A DNA stretch of 64,000 nucleotides from Methylobacterium sp. Leaf125 (GTDB lineage Bacteria; Pseudomonadota; Alphaproteobacteria; Rhizobiales; Beijerinckiaceae), in assembly GCF_001423085.1 (NCBI RefSeq), contig NZ_LMNU01000009.1, positions 18,256-82,255 of the forward strand, written 5' to 3'. The translations under genes were made by a program, and so were the position numbers. Of the stretch, positions 9,829 through 24,157 are shown piece by piece (the first letter of the stretch is position 1; each line of letters starts with the position of its first letter). The notes beneath the pieces are model-generated. The model ran no database searches, was not told the origin of the DNA, and saw nothing but the letters and a program-made list of their open reading frames with translations.

Positions 9829-11250
9829 ATGTCGTCAGCCGTCGTCACGCGTTTCGCGCCCTCGCCAACGGGCTACCTCCACATCGGCGGGGCTCGCACG
9901 GCCCTGTTCAACTGGCTCTATGCCCGCCGTTTCGGCGGCCGCATGCTGCTGCGCATCGAGGACACCGATCGTGAGCGCTCGACGCAGGGCGCCATCGACG
10001 CGATCCTGGACGGTATGCGCTGGCTCGGGCTCGATTGGGACGGCGATGTCATCTACCAATACGCCCGGGCCGCCCGTCACCGCGAAGCCGCCGAGGGCCT
10101 GCTGGCCTCCGGGAACGCCTATCGCTGCTACGCGACGCCCGAGGAACTGACGGCGATGCGCGAGGCCGCACGGGCGGAGGGGCGTCCCCTGCGCTACGAC
10201 GGCCGCTGGCGCGACCGCGACCCGTCCGAGGCGCCCGCCGGCGTGAAGCCCGTGATTCGCCTGCGCGCGCCGACCAGCGGCGAGACCGTGGTGGAGGACG
10301 GCGTCCAGGGACGGGTCGTCTGGCAGAACAAGGATCTCGACGACCTCGTCCTGCTGCGTTCGGACGGCAACCCGACCTACATGCTCGCCGTCGTGGTGGA
10401 CGACCACGACATGGGCGTCACCCAGGTGATCCGCGGCGACGACCACCTCACTAACGCGGCGCGCCAGCGCCAGATCTACGATGCCCTCGGCTGGGAGGCG
10501 CCCGCCATGGCGCATATCCCGCTGATCCACGGTGCGGACGGCGCCAAGCTGTCGAAGCGCCACGGCGCCCTCGGCGTCGACGCCTACCGCGACCTCGGCT
10601 ACCTGCCGAGCGCCCTGCGCAACTACCTCGTACGCCTGGGCTGGAGCCACGGGGACCAGGAGGTGTTCTCCACCGAGGAGATGATCGCCGCCTTCGACCT
10701 GAAGGCCATCGGGCGATCGCCGGCGCGCTTCGACTTCGCCAAGCTGGAGAACCTCAACGGCCTCTACATCCGCGGCGCGGCCGATGCAGACCTCGTCGCG
10801 GCCATCGACGACGTGTTGCCGGCGCTCGGTCCGGCCCGGGGAATCGCGGTGCCCATGAGCCCGGCCCTGCGCGAGACCCTCACCGCCGCGATGCCGGGCC
10901 TGAAGGAGCGGGCCAAGACCCTCGTCGAGCTGCTGGACAGCGCGTACTATCTCACCGCGGCCCGACCCCTGGTGCCCGACGAGAAAGCGAAGGGCTTGCT
11001 CGGCGACGAGGCCCGGACGCGCCTGGCCGCCCTCTTGCCGGCCCTCGCGGCGTTGCCCGACTGGACCGCCGCCGCCACCGAGGGCGCGGTCCGGCAGTTT
11101 GCCGAGGCGAATGGCCTTAAGCTTGGCCAGATCGCGCAGCCTCTCCGGGCGGCGCTCACCGGCCGGGCCACCTCGCCGCCGGTCTTCGACGTGATGGCCG
11201 TGCTCGGCCGGGAGGAATGTCTCGGCCGGCTGCGCGACCGGATCGACTGA
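9829..11250 (+). CDS. gltX: Glutamate--tRNA ligase
   Basis: This class I aminoacyl-tRNA synthetase (473 residues) charges tRNA-Glu. The HIGH-type motif is [15 protein letters not shown] at the N-terminus and the KMSKS-type motif is KLSKRHG near residue 240. A C-terminal anticodon-binding region follows. The ATG at 9829 places the Rossmann motif about 10 residues from the start, as usual; an extension to 9745 is unlikely. Alphaproteobacteria often have two GltX-like enzymes and make Gln-tRNA by transamidation, so this could be either copy. It is divergent from comEC. Confidence 0.95.
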   Translation: MSSAVVTRFAPSPTGYLHIGGARTALFNWLYARRFGGRMLLRIEDTDRERSTQGAIDAILDGMRWLGLDWDGDVIYQYARAARHREAAEGLLASGNAYRCYATPEELTAMREAARAEGRPLRYDGRWRDRDPSEAPAGVKPVIRLRAPTSGETVVEDGVQGRVVWQNKDLDDLVLLRSDGNPTYMLAVVVDDHDMGVTQVIRGDDHLTNAARQRQIYDALGWEAPAMAHIPLIHGADGAKLSKRHGALGVDAYRDLGYLPSALRNYLVRLGWSHGDQEVFSTEEMIAAFDLKAIGRSPARFDFAKLENLNGLYIRGAADADLVAAIDDVLPALGPARGIAVPMSPALRETLTAAMPGLKERAKTLVELLDSAYYLTAARPLVPDEKAKGLLGDEARTRLAALLPALAALPDWTAAATEGAVRQFAEANGLKLGQIAQPLRAALTGRATSPPVFDVMAVLGREECLGRLRDRID

Positions 11251-11310
11251 CACGCGCACGGCACCCATGGGGCGGTTCGTTTTCGCGTTTGGAGGGGAAG
11301 AATGACAAAT

Positions 11311-11350
11311 CGGCCCGGATCTCGCTTCGACGTCGAGGTGAGCCGGGCCG
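11311..11350 (+). other. Inverted repeat between gltX and gltA
   Basis: An 8-bp stem (11311-11318 with 11343-11350) encloses a second small stem. It lies 60 bp past the gltX stop and 150 bp before gltA. It could be a gltX terminator without a T run or a leader structure of gltA; sequence alone does not decide. Confidence 0.35.
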
Positions 11351-11499
11351 TCGGTTGATGACGGTCCGCCGATCCGCTACCCCCATGCTCGTGTGAGCAA
11401 GTGCAGCATGCGCTGCCTTTGCACCCCGGACCCGGGTGGTCGATTGCATCGCCACGCGGGCCGACGCCGCCCCGCTGCCACGAAAGGGTCCAGGTCTCC

Positions 11500-12789
11500 A
11501 TGAGCGCCTCCAGCACGATCACCGTGGGCGACAACCACGTCGAACTTCCGATCAAGACCGGCACCATCGGGCCGGACGTGATCGATATCGGCAAGCTCTA
11601 CGCGAAGACGGGCAAGTTCACCTTCGATCCCGGCTTCACCTCTACCGCCTCCTGCGAGTCGAAGATCACCTACATCGACGGCGATGCGGGCATTCTCCTC
11701 TATCGGGGCTACCCCATCGAACAGATCGCCGAGCACGGTGACTTCCTCGAAACCTGCTACCTGATGCTGTTCGGCGAGCTGCCGACCCCGTCCCAGAAGG
11801 CGGATTTCGACTACCGGATCACGCGCCACACGATGGTGCATGATCAGATGAACCGGTTCTTCCAGGGGTTTCGCCGCGACGCGCACCCGATGGCGATCAT
11901 GGTCGCCTGCGTCGGTGCCCTCTCGGCCTTCTATCACGACTCCACCGACATCTCGGACGACCAGCAGCGCATGGTCGCGTCGATGCGGATGATCGCCAAG
12001 ATGCCCACCCTGGCGGCGATGGCCTACAAGTATTCGATCGGTCAGCCCTTCGTGTATCCGAAGAACGACCTCGACTACACCTCCAATTTCCTGCGGATGT
12101 GCTTCGCGGTTCCGTGCGAGGAGTTCAAGGTCAATCCGATCTTCGCCCGCGCGTTGGATCGGATCTTCATCCTACACGCCGATCACGAGCAGAACGCCTC
12201 GACCTCGACCGTGCGTCTCGCGGGCTCCTCGGGTGCCAATCCCTTCGCCTGCATCGCGGCCGGTATCGCCTGCCTCTGGGGACCCGCCCATGGTGGGGCC
12301 AACGAAGCGGCCCTGAAGATGCTCGAGGAGATCGGGCACCCGGAGAACGTGGCCAAGTACGTGGCCAAGGCGAAGGACAAGAACGATCCCTTCCGCCTGA
12401 TGGGTTTCGGCCACCGCGTCTACAAGAACTACGATCCGCGCGCGCGCATCATGCAGAAGACCACCCACGAGGTGCTGGGCCAGCTCGGGATCAAGGACGA
12501 CCCGCTGCTCGAGGTCGCGGTGCAGCTGGAGCAGATCGCCCTCAAGGACGACTACTTCATCGAGAAGAAGCTGTATCCGAACATCGATTTCTACTCCGGC
12601 ATCACCCTGAAGGCGATGGGCTTCCCGACATCGATGTTCACGGTGCTGTTCGCCCTGGCCCGCACCACCGGCTGGATCGCCCAGTGGGCCGAGATGATCG
12701 AGGACCCGTCGCAGAAGATCGGCCGGCCGCGTCAGCTCTACATCGGCCCCGACAAGCGCGAATACACCCCGATCGACCAGCGCGCCTGA
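11500..12789 (+). CDS. gltA: Citrate synthase (type II)
   Basis: This enzyme condenses acetyl-CoA with oxaloacetate to form citrate, the entry step of the TCA cycle. It has 429 residues, the length of hexameric Gram-negative citrate synthases. Catalytic residues are seen in [11 protein letters not shown] (His), [14 protein letters not shown] (His) and PNIDFYSG (Asp). The N-terminal domain of about 60 residues typical of type II enzymes is present. The ATG at 11500 is preceded by a purine-rich stretch GAAAGGG. A strong hairpin follows the gene, shared with convergent cmk. Confidence 0.97.
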   Translation: MSASSTITVGDNHVELPIKTGTIGPDVIDIGKLYAKTGKFTFDPGFTSTASCESKITYIDGDAGILLYRGYPIEQIAEHGDFLETCYLMLFGELPTPSQKADFDYRITRHTMVHDQMNRFFQGFRRDAHPMAIMVACVGALSAFYHDSTDISDDQQRMVASMRMIAKMPTLAAMAYKYSIGQPFVYPKNDLDYTSNFLRMCFAVPCEEFKVNPIFARALDRIFILHADHEQNASTSTVRLAGSSGANPFACIAAGIACLWGPAHGGANEAALKMLEEIGHPENVAKYVAKAKDKNDPFRLMGFGHRVYKNYDPRARIMQKTTHEVLGQLGIKDDPLLEVAVQLEQIALKDDYFIEKKLYPNIDFYSGITLKAMGFPTSMFTVLFALARTTGWIAQWAEMIEDPSQKIGRPRQLYIGPDKREYTPIDQRA

Positions 12790-12797
12790 TCGACGTC

Positions 12798-12828
12798 ACG
12801 CCTCGCCGGACAGGCTCCGGCGAGGCGT
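12798..12828. terminator. Bidirectional terminator between gltA and cmk
   Basis: A perfect 12-bp stem (12798-12809 with 12817-12828) with a 7-base loop lies 8 bp after the gltA stop and 49 bp after the cmk stop. On the plus strand a short T-containing stretch follows. It can serve both convergent transcripts. Confidence 0.75.
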
Positions 12829-12877
12829 TGGTTGTCCTCGACCGGCGAGGCCGGGGCGAACCGCGGCCCGGACCGTC

Positions 12878-13510
12878 CTAGTGCGGGCGGGCACGATCGA
12901 CGATGGCGCGGGCGGCCGCGAAGGCCGCGTCGGCATCGAGGTCCGTGGTGTCGAGAATGACGGCATCGGTCGCCGCCTTCAGGGGCGCCGTGGAACGCTG
13001 CGCATCCCGTGCGTCGCGCGCGACGATATCGTCGAGAATGGCTCCCAGACTCGCGGCTTCCCCGCGGCGCAGCAATTCGAGGTGCCGGCGCCGGGCGCGT
13101 TCCTCGGGAGCAGCCGTGATGAAGAGCTTCACCTGGGCGTTGGGGCAGACCACGGTCCCGATATCGCGTCCATCCAGCACCGCGCCGCTGGCGTCGCCGG
13201 CAAAGCGCTGCTGCCACGCCAGGAGCGCGGCCCGCACCGCGGGAACCGCCGAGATGCGCGAGGCTGCCTCGCCCATGGCGCGCTCGCGCAGGCGCGGATC
13301 GGCGAGTCGGTCCGCGATCAGGCTGGAGGCGGCCCGCGCGGCGGCCTGATGATCGTCGAGGCTGCGCCCCGCATCGATCACCGTCAGGGCGACCGCCCGG
13401 TAGAGCAGGCCGGTATCGAGGTGCGGCAGGCCGTAATGGGCGGCCAGGCGCTTGGCGAGTGTGCCCTTGCCCGAGGCGGCGGGTCCGTCGATCGCGATCA
13501 CCATCGGCAT
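12878..13510 (-). CDS. cmk: (d)CMP kinase
   Basis: Cytidylate kinase (210 residues) phosphorylates CMP and dCMP with ATP in pyrimidine nucleotide recycling. The P-loop is DGPAASGKGTLAKRL at the N-terminus; LDTGLLYRAVAL is the NMP-binding segment and LDGRDIGTVVCPNA the conserved core. The start is 5 bp after the aroA stop, so the two form an operon (aroA-cmk). In many relatives rpsA follows cmk; here a terminator and convergent gltA follow instead. Confidence 0.96.
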   Translation of the reverse strand: MPMVIAIDGPAASGKGTLAKRLAAHYGLPHLDTGLLYRAVALTVIDAGRSLDDHQAAARAASSLIADRLADPRLRERAMGEAASRISAVPAVRAALLAWQQRFAGDASGAVLDGRDIGTVVCPNAQVKLFITAAPEERARRRHLELLRRGEAASLGAILDDIVARDARDAQRSTAPLKAATDAVILDTTDLDADAAFAAARAIVDRARPH

Positions 13511-13515
13511 CGCGC

Positions 13516-14922
<1,407 letters not shown>

Positions 14923-15121
14923 TCAGGGCGCCGGTTAACATGCGTCGCCGCTGCCGTCATCCGATGGGCGTGCATCCCGGGCGGTCCGGCCTCGAAAACG
15001 CCCGTGGACGGCCGAATACGGGCGCAGAACCTACGCAATCCGCAAGAGAATTTGACAGGAGCGTCCCACGCGACTAACGGGGCGCCTCTCCCAAAAGATC
15101 GCACGTACTAGAGGTTCGCCC

Positions 15122-15514
15122 GTGGCCAGACCGGAACTCGGCTTGAAGCGTCAATGCATGAGCTGCGGCGCCAAGTTCTACGACCTCGACAACGATCCGC
15201 CGACCTGCCCGAAATGCGGAACGATCTATCAGGTCGCGGCAGCGTCGAGCCGCGCCGCCCCGGCCCTCGCGGCCCGTGCCAGCGCCGTTCCGGCGGATGA
15301 CGACGAGGATACGGACGCCGAGAAGGGCGGTCCGGAGATCGTGTCCCTCGACGAGGTCGAAGCCGCCGAGGATGACGCGGACACGACGACCGAGGACGTC
15401 GACGGCGACAGCAACGACGATACGGATGACACCTTCCTCGAGGAAGAGGACACCGGTGACGACGACGTGGCCGACCTGATCGACGGCGATATCGAGAACG
15501 ACGAGGAAAGCTGA
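15122..15514 (+). CDS. TIGR02300 family zinc-ribbon/acidic-tail protein
   Basis: This 130-residue protein of unknown function is conserved in alphaproteobacteria. The N-terminal 40 residues form a zinc ribbon: CMSCGAKFYDLDNDPP followed by CPKCG. The rest is extremely acidic (long Asp/Glu runs), which suggests a nucleic-acid mimic or a chaperone-like tail; this is inference. The GTG start at 15122 follows AGAGG at a good distance. It lies just before the tRNA-Ala tandem. Confidence 0.85.
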   Translation: MARPELGLKRQCMSCGAKFYDLDNDPPTCPKCGTIYQVAAASSRAAPALAARASAVPADDDEDTDAEKGGPEIVSLDEVEAAEDDADTTTEDVDGDSNDDTDDTFLEEEDTGDDDVADLIDGDIENDEES

Positions 15515-15533
15515 CGCGCGCACGCCGCCTCCG

Positions 15534-15561
15534 CCCGCCGGCAAAAAAGTTTGCCGGCGGG
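15534..15561 (+). terminator. Hairpin downstream of the TIGR02300 gene
   Basis: A perfect 12-bp stem (15534-15545 with 15550-15561) with loop AAAG starts 20 bp after the stop codon. No T run follows on the plus strand, so termination may be inefficient or Rho-assisted. It lies immediately upstream of the first tRNA-Ala promoter. Confidence 0.6.
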
Positions 15562-15573
15562 GCACAAAGGGGG

Positions 15574-15602
15574 TTGAGGCCGCGGACAAGCCCCAGTACA
15601 TG
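15574..15602 (+). promoter_or_regulatory. Promoter of tRNA-Ala copy 1
   Basis: -35 TTGAGG (15574-15579), 17-base spacer, -10 TACATG (15597-15602). The same -35 and spacing recur before copy 2, which supports the call. Confidence 0.65.
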
Positions 15603-15679
15603 ACCGCTATCGGCGGCGGGCGACGCGCCCGCCGACGAAGACCACACCGGGATTTCCAGATGTCCGGTGTGTTGAGAGT

Positions 15680-15755
15680 GGGGCCTTAGCTCAGCTGGGA
15701 GAGCGCTTCCATGGCATGGAAGAGGTCATCGGTTCGATCCCGTTAGGCTCCACCA
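15680..15755 (+). tRNA. tRNA-Ala(GGC), copy 1
   Basis: This is a 76-nt tRNA with encoded CCA. The acceptor stem pairs the first seven bases (GGGGCCT) with AGGCTCC, with one G-U. The D arm, a 5-bp anticodon stem with loop ATGGCAT (anticodon GGC, codon GCC) and the T arm with TTCGATCC are all present. It is one of two identical copies 322 bp apart. Confidence 0.97.
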
Positions 15756-15892
15756 ACTCTCTCTCAGACGACGATCCCGCGCATTGCCGCCACCGCTCGA
15801 TGCATCCGCGTCGCGCGGTTTCGTGCGTTTGGTCCCTGCACGGCGAATGCCTCACGATCGGTGAGGAAATCGCCGGGGCCGCGAAATAGGGG

Positions 15893-15921
15893 TTGAGGCG
15901 GCGGCCCGATCCCAGTATGCC
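15893..15921 (+). promoter_or_regulatory. Promoter of tRNA-Ala copy 2
   Basis: -35 TTGAGG (15893-15898), 17-base spacer, -10 TATGCC (15916-15921). Bases around it (GGGTTGAGGC...CCCAGTA) are shared with the copy 1 promoter. Confidence 0.65.
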
Positions 15922-16001
15922 ACCGCCATCGCCGGTGCGGCTCAGGCCTCTCCGGTGCGGACGACCACCTCGGGGGATCCAGAAACCCGGGTGTTGAGAG
16001 T

Positions 16002-16077
16002 GGGGCCTTAGCTCAGCTGGGAGAGCGCTTCCATGGCATGGAAGAGGTCATCGGTTCGATCCCGTTAGGCTCCACCA
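16002..16077 (+). tRNA. tRNA-Ala(GGC), copy 2
   Basis: Identical in sequence to the copy at 15680, with the same anticodon GGC and encoded CCA. The 11 bases before the mature 5' end are also identical, and the promoter is related, which points to a tandem duplication of promoter plus gene. Confidence 0.97.
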
Positions 16078-16222
16078 AACTTCCCCGCGACGTCTTCCCC
16101 GCGACGTGCCCCGACATCGACGTAGACCTTTCCGCACGTGCTGCGTATGGCGGTGCGGTGCGCGCCCGTGCAGCGGCCACGACGGTGCGCGGTGCGGGTG
16201 AATTGGACGTGGTTCGGTGTTC

Positions 16223-16777
16223 ATGGCGACGTCCCTCCCCGGCGACCCGGGCCCGACCCCTGCTGCGGCGACCCTCCTCGGAGACCTGTGTGACCGCCTC
16301 CGGGCCGGGCCGAGTGCCACGGCGGTTCTGGAGGCTTGGTGCCGCGCCCGAGGGCTCGCCCAGGCACCAGGCCTCATCGCGCACCCCGTCGCGGCACCGG
16401 AGCGTCCGGCGAGCCCGGCGCAGCGGGAGCGCCTCGCCGTGCCGCGCGACGCGCTGGTGCGCTACCGCCGGGTCCGCCTGACCTGCGGCGCTCTCGTGCT
16501 GTCGGAGGCGGAGAACTGGTACGTCCCATCGCGCCTGACGCCCGCGATGAACCGGTTGCTGCAGACCAGCGAGGTGCCCTTCGGCCGCGTCGTGCACGAC
16601 CTGTCGCCCACGCGCCGCAACCTGTCCCTGCGCCTCCTGCCTGCGGGGGACCGTCCGGACACCGCCGGGCTTGCCGAGCCGCTCTTCGCGATCGAGGCGC
16701 TCCTGCTGCGGGCGGATGGACAGCCTCTCTGTGAGGTCGGCGAGATCTATACCGGCGCCGTCCTGGCCCGTCCCTGA
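16223..16777 (+). CDS. UbiC-like (chorismate-lyase fold) protein
   Basis: The 184-residue protein resembles the chorismate lyase/UTRA fold. The pattern VRYRRVRLTCGALVLSEAEN with WYVPSRLTPAMNRLL, then EVPFGRVVHDLSPTRR, and a final strand CEVGEIYTGAVL, follows the order seen in UbiC-related proteins. Such enzymes make 4-hydroxybenzoate from chorismate, but this assignment is from resemblance only and the substrate is not certain. The ATG at 16223 is chosen; a GTG two codons earlier is possible. Its last codons and stop lie in the first unit of a 33-bp tandem repeat. Confidence 0.6.
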   Translation: MATSLPGDPGPTPAAATLLGDLCDRLRAGPSATAVLEAWCRARGLAQAPGLIAHPVAAPERPASPAQRERLAVPRDALVRYRRVRLTCGALVLSEAENWYVPSRLTPAMNRLLQTSEVPFGRVVHDLSPTRRNLSLRLLPAGDRPDTAGLAEPLFAIEALLLRADGQPLCEVGEIYTGAVLARP

Positions 16778-16922
16778 GGCGGCAGCGCCGCCGTCCTGGT
16801 CCGTCCCTAAGGCGGCGCCGGCGCCGTCCTGGCCCGTCCCCGAGGCGGCGCCGCCGCCGTCCTGGCCCGTCCCCGAGGCGGCGCCGCCGCCGTCCCTGGC
16901 CCGTCCCTGAGGCGGCGCTGCC
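16757..16922 (+). repeat. 33-bp minisatellite, five units
   Basis: Units start at 16757, 16790, 16823, 16856 and about 16889, each 33 bp with a few substitutions (the last has one extra base). The first unit encodes the C-terminus of the UbiC-like protein and its TGA; the next carries TAA at the same place. In later units the stop has changed to an Arg codon or shifted. Confidence 0.9.
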
Positions 16923-17008
16923 GCCACGGCCGACCGAAGGTCTGGCCAGTGCGGAAGGCGCAGGCTATGCCCCTCGCCCGATCAACGCGAAGGGCAAGGA
17001 CTTCCCAC

Positions 17009-17437
17009 ATGGCGATCACCGGACGGGTGTTGCGGAGCGCAGGCTGCGGATGGGCGATCGCGCTTGTGCTGGGCGGCGCGGCCTCGGCCCAGCAGGGGCG
17101 GGACGCCACCGGGCTTTGGCTGACGGAGACCGGGGTTTCGAAGGTGCGGATCAGCCGCTGCGGCAACGGCTATTGCGGGACGCTGGCGAGCGTCGCGGGC
17201 CCGGGGCTCGACGCGAAGAACCCTGACCCGTCCCTGCGCTCCCGCAGCCTCGTCGGCGTGCAGATCATGAACACCCGCACCGCCGGCGCGAGCGGCTACG
17301 AGGGCACGCTCTACAATCCCAACGACGGCAAAACCTACGCCGGCACCCTGACGATCAAGGGGCCGGACATCGTCGAGGTCTCGGGCTGCGTGATGAGCGT
17401 GTTCTGTAAGAGCCAGACCTGGAAGCGCGTGAACTGA
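17009..17437 (+). CDS. DUF2147 family exported protein
   Basis: This is a 142-residue secreted protein. The signal peptide spans about residues 1-29 (MAITGRVLRSAGCGWAIALV, cleavage after ASA). The mature part has the DUF2147 layout: GLWLTETGVSKVRISRCGNG, then VGVQIM, then YNPNDGKTYAGTLTI and a C-terminal Cys pair, forming a small beta barrel. Function is unknown; family members are periplasmic. The ATG at 17009 has AAGGA upstream; an upstream in-frame start at 16949 would add an implausible leader. Convergent with alaS. Confidence 0.82.
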   Translation: MAITGRVLRSAGCGWAIALVLGGAASAQQGRDATGLWLTETGVSKVRISRCGNGYCGTLASVAGPGLDAKNPDPSLRSRSLVGVQIMNTRTAGASGYEGTLYNPNDGKTYAGTLTIKGPDIVEVSGCVMSVFCKSQTWKRVN

Positions 17438-17444
17438 GCGCTTG

Positions 17445-17473
17445 CCGCCCCTCCGGACGGGGTGGAGGGGCGG
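17445..17473. terminator. Bidirectional terminator between DUF2147 gene and alaS
   Basis: A perfect 10-bp GC-rich stem (17445-17454 with 17464-17473) with a 9-base loop lies 7 bp past the DUF2147 stop and 11 bp past the alaS stop. Confidence 0.65.
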
Positions 17474-17484
17474 GCTCGTGAGAA

Positions 17485-20148
<2,664 letters not shown>

Positions 20149-20361
20149 CGCATCACAACTCTGTCGTAGGGTGCCGCCGGAGGCGGACGCGCCGGGCTGT
20201 CGGTCGCGCACGCATGCCGCGCGCGGAGCGCCCCGCCAGTTCGGAGCGTCCCGCGCTGGCGCACTCATAAGGAGCGTTCCGGCGCAAGTCACGGTCGTTT
20301 CGCTTTTGCGCACGGTCGAGCTAGGAACGCATCCCGCCCCTTCCCAACACGGACACCCGCG

Positions 20362-20778
20362 ATGCCGGTCGAAATACGCCTTCTTGCCTGGTCCTGCCTG
20401 CTCGGTCTGGTCCACATCATCGCCGCCTCCGCCAGCGGCGTGCAGCAGCGGGGCGGCTTCGGCTGGGCCTCCGGCAACCGCGAGGGGCCGACGCCCACGG
20501 TGACGGGCGCCGCGAGCCGGCTCGAGAAGGCGTCGAAGAATTTCCTCGAGACCTTTCCGATCTTCGCCGCCCTCGTTCTCGCCTGCGTGGCGACGGGCCG
20601 GCACAACACCGCGGTGGTCCTCGGCGCCTACCTCTACTTCTTCGCCCGGCTGGTCTACCTGCCCGTCTACGGCTTCGGCATCCCGAAGGTCCGCTCCCTG
20701 GTCTGGCTGGTCTCGATCGTCGGCATCCTGTTCGTGCTCTGGGGCCTGTTCATCAAGCTCCTGCCCTACACGCCCTGA
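20362..20778 (+). CDS. MAPEG family membrane protein
   Basis: A 138-residue integral membrane protein with four predicted helices of the MAPEG family (membrane-associated proteins of eicosanoid and glutathione metabolism). Typical features are the N-terminal helix [15 protein letters not shown], the cytosolic [20 protein letters not shown] segment and [18 protein letters not shown] before the last helix. Bacterial members are of mostly unknown function; some are glutathione transferases. It is followed 123 bp later by a PQQ dehydrogenase gene on the same strand. Confidence 0.87.
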   Translation: MPVEIRLLAWSCLLGLVHIIAASASGVQQRGGFGWASGNREGPTPTVTGAASRLEKASKNFLETFPIFAALVLACVATGRHNTAVVLGAYLYFFARLVYLPVYGFGIPKVRSLVWLVSIVGILFVLWGLFIKLLPYTP

Positions 20779-20901
20779 GGATCTTCGCGCCGGCGCGCCG
20801 CGAACCCCGGCCTTCGCCCTCCCCTTGCCGGCGCGCCCGGCAGGCGCATATCGTCGGGGCTCAACCGCCCCGATCATGCGGGCGGACTTCGGGAGACATC
20901 C

Positions 20902-22191
20902 ATGCGATCGGTCCTCACCGCAACGCTGCTCGCCGGCTGCGCCGCGCTGGCGTTCACCGCCGGCGCCCTCGCGCAGGGGGCAGCCCCCGCCGAGACCAAG
21001 GCCAAGGCCGACGCCCTCGAGAAGCTCACGGGGATGCAGAGCACCGGCACCGCGGAAGCGCCGGAGATCCCGCAGACCGGCCGGCGCGCCGATGCCCTCC
21101 GCAAGACCCTGTCCAAGATCAAGCTGCCCGAGGGCTTCAAGATCGACCTCTACGCCGTGGTGCCGGATGCCCGCTCGATCGCGGTCGGGCCCAATGCCGG
21201 CGTGCTCTTCGTCGGGACGCGCAAGAGCAAGGTCTACACGGTCACGGACCGCGACAAGGATCGCGTGGCCGACGAGGTTCGCGCCTTCGCGGCCGGCATC
21301 GATTTCAAGATTCCCAACGGCGTCTGCTTCTCGAAGGACGGCGTCCTGACCATCGTCGAGCAGAACCGGGTCCTGTCCTTCCCGGCGGCGGAATTCTTCT
21401 ACGAGAGCCCCGACGTCGCGGCCGGCGTGCTGGTGAAGCAGGGCGACCTGATCCCGGCCGCCGAGGAGAGCTACAATCACACCGCCCGGATGTGCCGGGT
21501 CGGGCCCGACGGCAAGACCTACATCTCCCTCGGCCAGCCCTATAACGTGCCCCCGGCGGCCAAGCGCGACCTCTACGCCAAGGCCGGCATCGGCGGCATC
21601 ATCCGCATGGATGCCGACGGCAAGAACCGCGAGGTCTACGCCACCGGGATCCGCAACTCGGTGGGCATGGACTTCAACCCCGCCGACAAGGCGCTGTGGT
21701 TCACCGACAATCAGGTCGACGGCATGGGCGACGACATCCCGCCCGGCGAGCTGAATCGCATCGCCAAGGCCGGCGAGAACTTCGGCTTCCCGTGGTTCGG
21801 CGGCGGCCATGTCCGCACCGTCGAGTACAAGGACGAGACGCCGCCGAAGGACGTGGTGTTCCCGCAGGCCGAACTGCCGCCCCACGCGGCCGATCTCGGC
21901 ATGACCTTCTACAACGGGCGCATGTTCCCCGACACCTACAAGGGCGGCATCTTCACCGCCGAGCACGGCTCCTGGAACCGGACCCAGCCGCTCGGGGCCC
22001 GGATCATGTTCGTGCCCGTCGACAAGGATGGAAAGGCCGGCGCCCCGAAGCCCTTCGCGGAGGGTTGGCTGACGCAGGACGGCGAGTATCTCGGCCGCCC
22101 GACCGATGTCGCGGTCCTCCTGGATGGCTCGCTCCTCGTCGCCGACGACACGGCGGGCGCGATCTACCGCATCTCCTACGAGGCCAAGTAG
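20902..22191 (+). CDS. PQQ-dependent sugar (sorbosone-type) dehydrogenase
   Basis: This periplasmic beta-propeller dehydrogenase (429 residues) uses PQQ and belongs to the soluble glucose/sorbosone dehydrogenase family. The signal peptide spans residues 1-24 (ends GALAQ). Propeller motifs include [58 protein letters not shown] and [16 protein letters not shown]. The substrate is not set by sequence. A cytochrome c gene starts 2 bp after its stop, which suggests the cytochrome accepts electrons from PQQH2. PQQ biochemistry suits a methylotroph. Confidence 0.9.
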   Translation: MRSVLTATLLAGCAALAFTAGALAQGAAPAETKAKADALEKLTGMQSTGTAEAPEIPQTGRRADALRKTLSKIKLPEGFKIDLYAVVPDARSIAVGPNAGVLFVGTRKSKVYTVTDRDKDRVADEVRAFAAGIDFKIPNGVCFSKDGVLTIVEQNRVLSFPAAEFFYESPDVAAGVLVKQGDLIPAAEESYNHTARMCRVGPDGKTYISLGQPYNVPPAAKRDLYAKAGIGGIIRMDADGKNREVYATGIRNSVGMDFNPADKALWFTDNQVDGMGDDIPPGELNRIAKAGENFGFPWFGGGHVRTVEYKDETPPKDVVFPQAELPPHAADLGMTFYNGRMFPDTYKGGIFTAEHGSWNRTQPLGARIMFVPVDKDGKAGAPKPFAEGWLTQDGEYLGRPTDVAVLLDGSLLVADDTAGAIYRISYEAK

Positions 22192-22193
22192 CC

Positions 22194-22589
22194 ATGAAGC
22201 CCAGTAGCGCGCGGCCCAGCAGCCTGTGGTCGAGGAGCGTGCAGCCGGTCTCCCGAACGGCCCGGCCTGCCCGGGCGGTTCTCCTCGGCGTCCTCCCGAT
22301 CCTTCTCCTGCCCACGGGGGCGTGGGCGGGGGACGCCAAGGCCGGCCGCAAGGCGGCGGTCGCCTGCCAGACCTGCCACGGCCTCGACGGAGTCTCGAAG
22401 CTTCCGGAGGCTCCGAACCTGTCGGGACAGGTCGAGCCCTACCTCGTGAAGGCTCTGACGGAATACCGGGACGGCACGCGGCGCAACGAGATCATGAACG
22501 TCGTGGCCAAGCCCCTCAGCGACAGCGAAATCGCGGATCTGGCAGCCTACTACGCGGCCATCCAGGTCGACGTTCTGCCTCCGGGCTGA
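22194..22589 (+). CDS. Class I cytochrome c, likely electron acceptor of the PQQ dehydrogenase
   Basis: A 131-residue exported c-type cytochrome. An N-terminal hydrophobic signal (about residues 25-45, ending AWA) precedes a single heme site CQTCH. Conserved [19 protein letters not shown] is typical of short cytochromes related to c4/c553, and the Met in [16 protein letters not shown] is the likely axial ligand. The gene starts 2 bp after the PQQ dehydrogenase stop, so the pair is a periplasmic electron-transfer module. A strong terminator follows. Confidence 0.92.
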   Translation: MKPSSARPSSLWSRSVQPVSRTARPARAVLLGVLPILLLPTGAWAGDAKAGRKAAVACQTCHGLDGVSKLPEAPNLSGQVEPYLVKALTEYRDGTRRNEIMNVVAKPLSDSEIADLAAYYAAIQVDVLPPG

Positions 22590-22609
22590 ATCGAGATGTC
22601 CTGAACGAA

Positions 22610-22642
22610 AAAGGCCGCCGGGCGACGTGCCCGGCGGCCTTT
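22610..22642. terminator. Bidirectional terminator between cytochrome c and recA
   Basis: A perfect 14-bp stem (22610-22623 with 22629-22642) with 5-base loop, bounded by A and T runs on each side, so it works in both directions. It ends the cytochrome transcript; on the minus strand it lies 51 bp past the recA stop. Confidence 0.88.
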
Positions 22643-22693
22643 CCCTGGTTCGGAGCGCCGCGCGACCCGGTCCCGGGCGCGCGAGCGAACCCC

Positions 22694-23785
<1,092 letters not shown>

Positions 23786-23846
23786 TCGTCGGCATCCTTA
23801 TGCATGGGGGCGGTGCAAGGCTCAATGCGCCTCGGTTGCCGATTGT

Positions 23847-23861
23847 GTACCTGTTTTGTTC
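23847..23861 (-). promoter_or_regulatory. SOS box of recA
   Basis: Read on the minus strand: GAAC, seven bases, GTAC. It differs by one base from the GAAC-N7-GAAC box found before lexA, and lies 62 bp before the recA start, so LexA control of recA is likely. Confidence 0.75.
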
Positions 23862-24157
23862 TCATCGGGCAAGGTGCCAGGGCGAAGATTTGCGGGCGCG
23901 GCTCGGGAATCGTCGCCTCCTGGACCCTTCATCCCGATGCGCGCGCGCACCTCGTGACAAGGTGTTTAACACACCATAATGTTGCATTATCAAATAATAC
24001 AACCTATTGTAGACAAGTCGAGCCTGAGAGAGATTCGACGCGTTTGGTGCTTGCGCCGCGCTGGTTACGATCTCTTCAAGTTACGATCTATGCACGAAAA
24101 ATAACTCACCCGAGGCGCTGAGTATCAGGCGTCAATTCGAATAAAAGGTGAAACAAA
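23862..24157. other. AT-richer non-coding region upstream of the RTX gene
   Basis: About 300 bases without a convincing gene. The right half (from about 23965) is clearly AT-richer than the flanks and contains runs such as ATAATGTTGCATTATC. It probably holds the promoter of the RTX gene and marks the left edge of a transferred segment. Confidence 0.45.

Noticed and set aside
16757..16922. CRISPR array
   Set aside because: Direct tandem units with no spacers and no cas genes; it is a minisatellite.
20149..21966. N-terminal extension of about 600 residues on AlaS
   Set aside because: The frame is open because it is antisense to the MAPEG and PQQ dehydrogenase genes; the normal AlaS start is at 20148.
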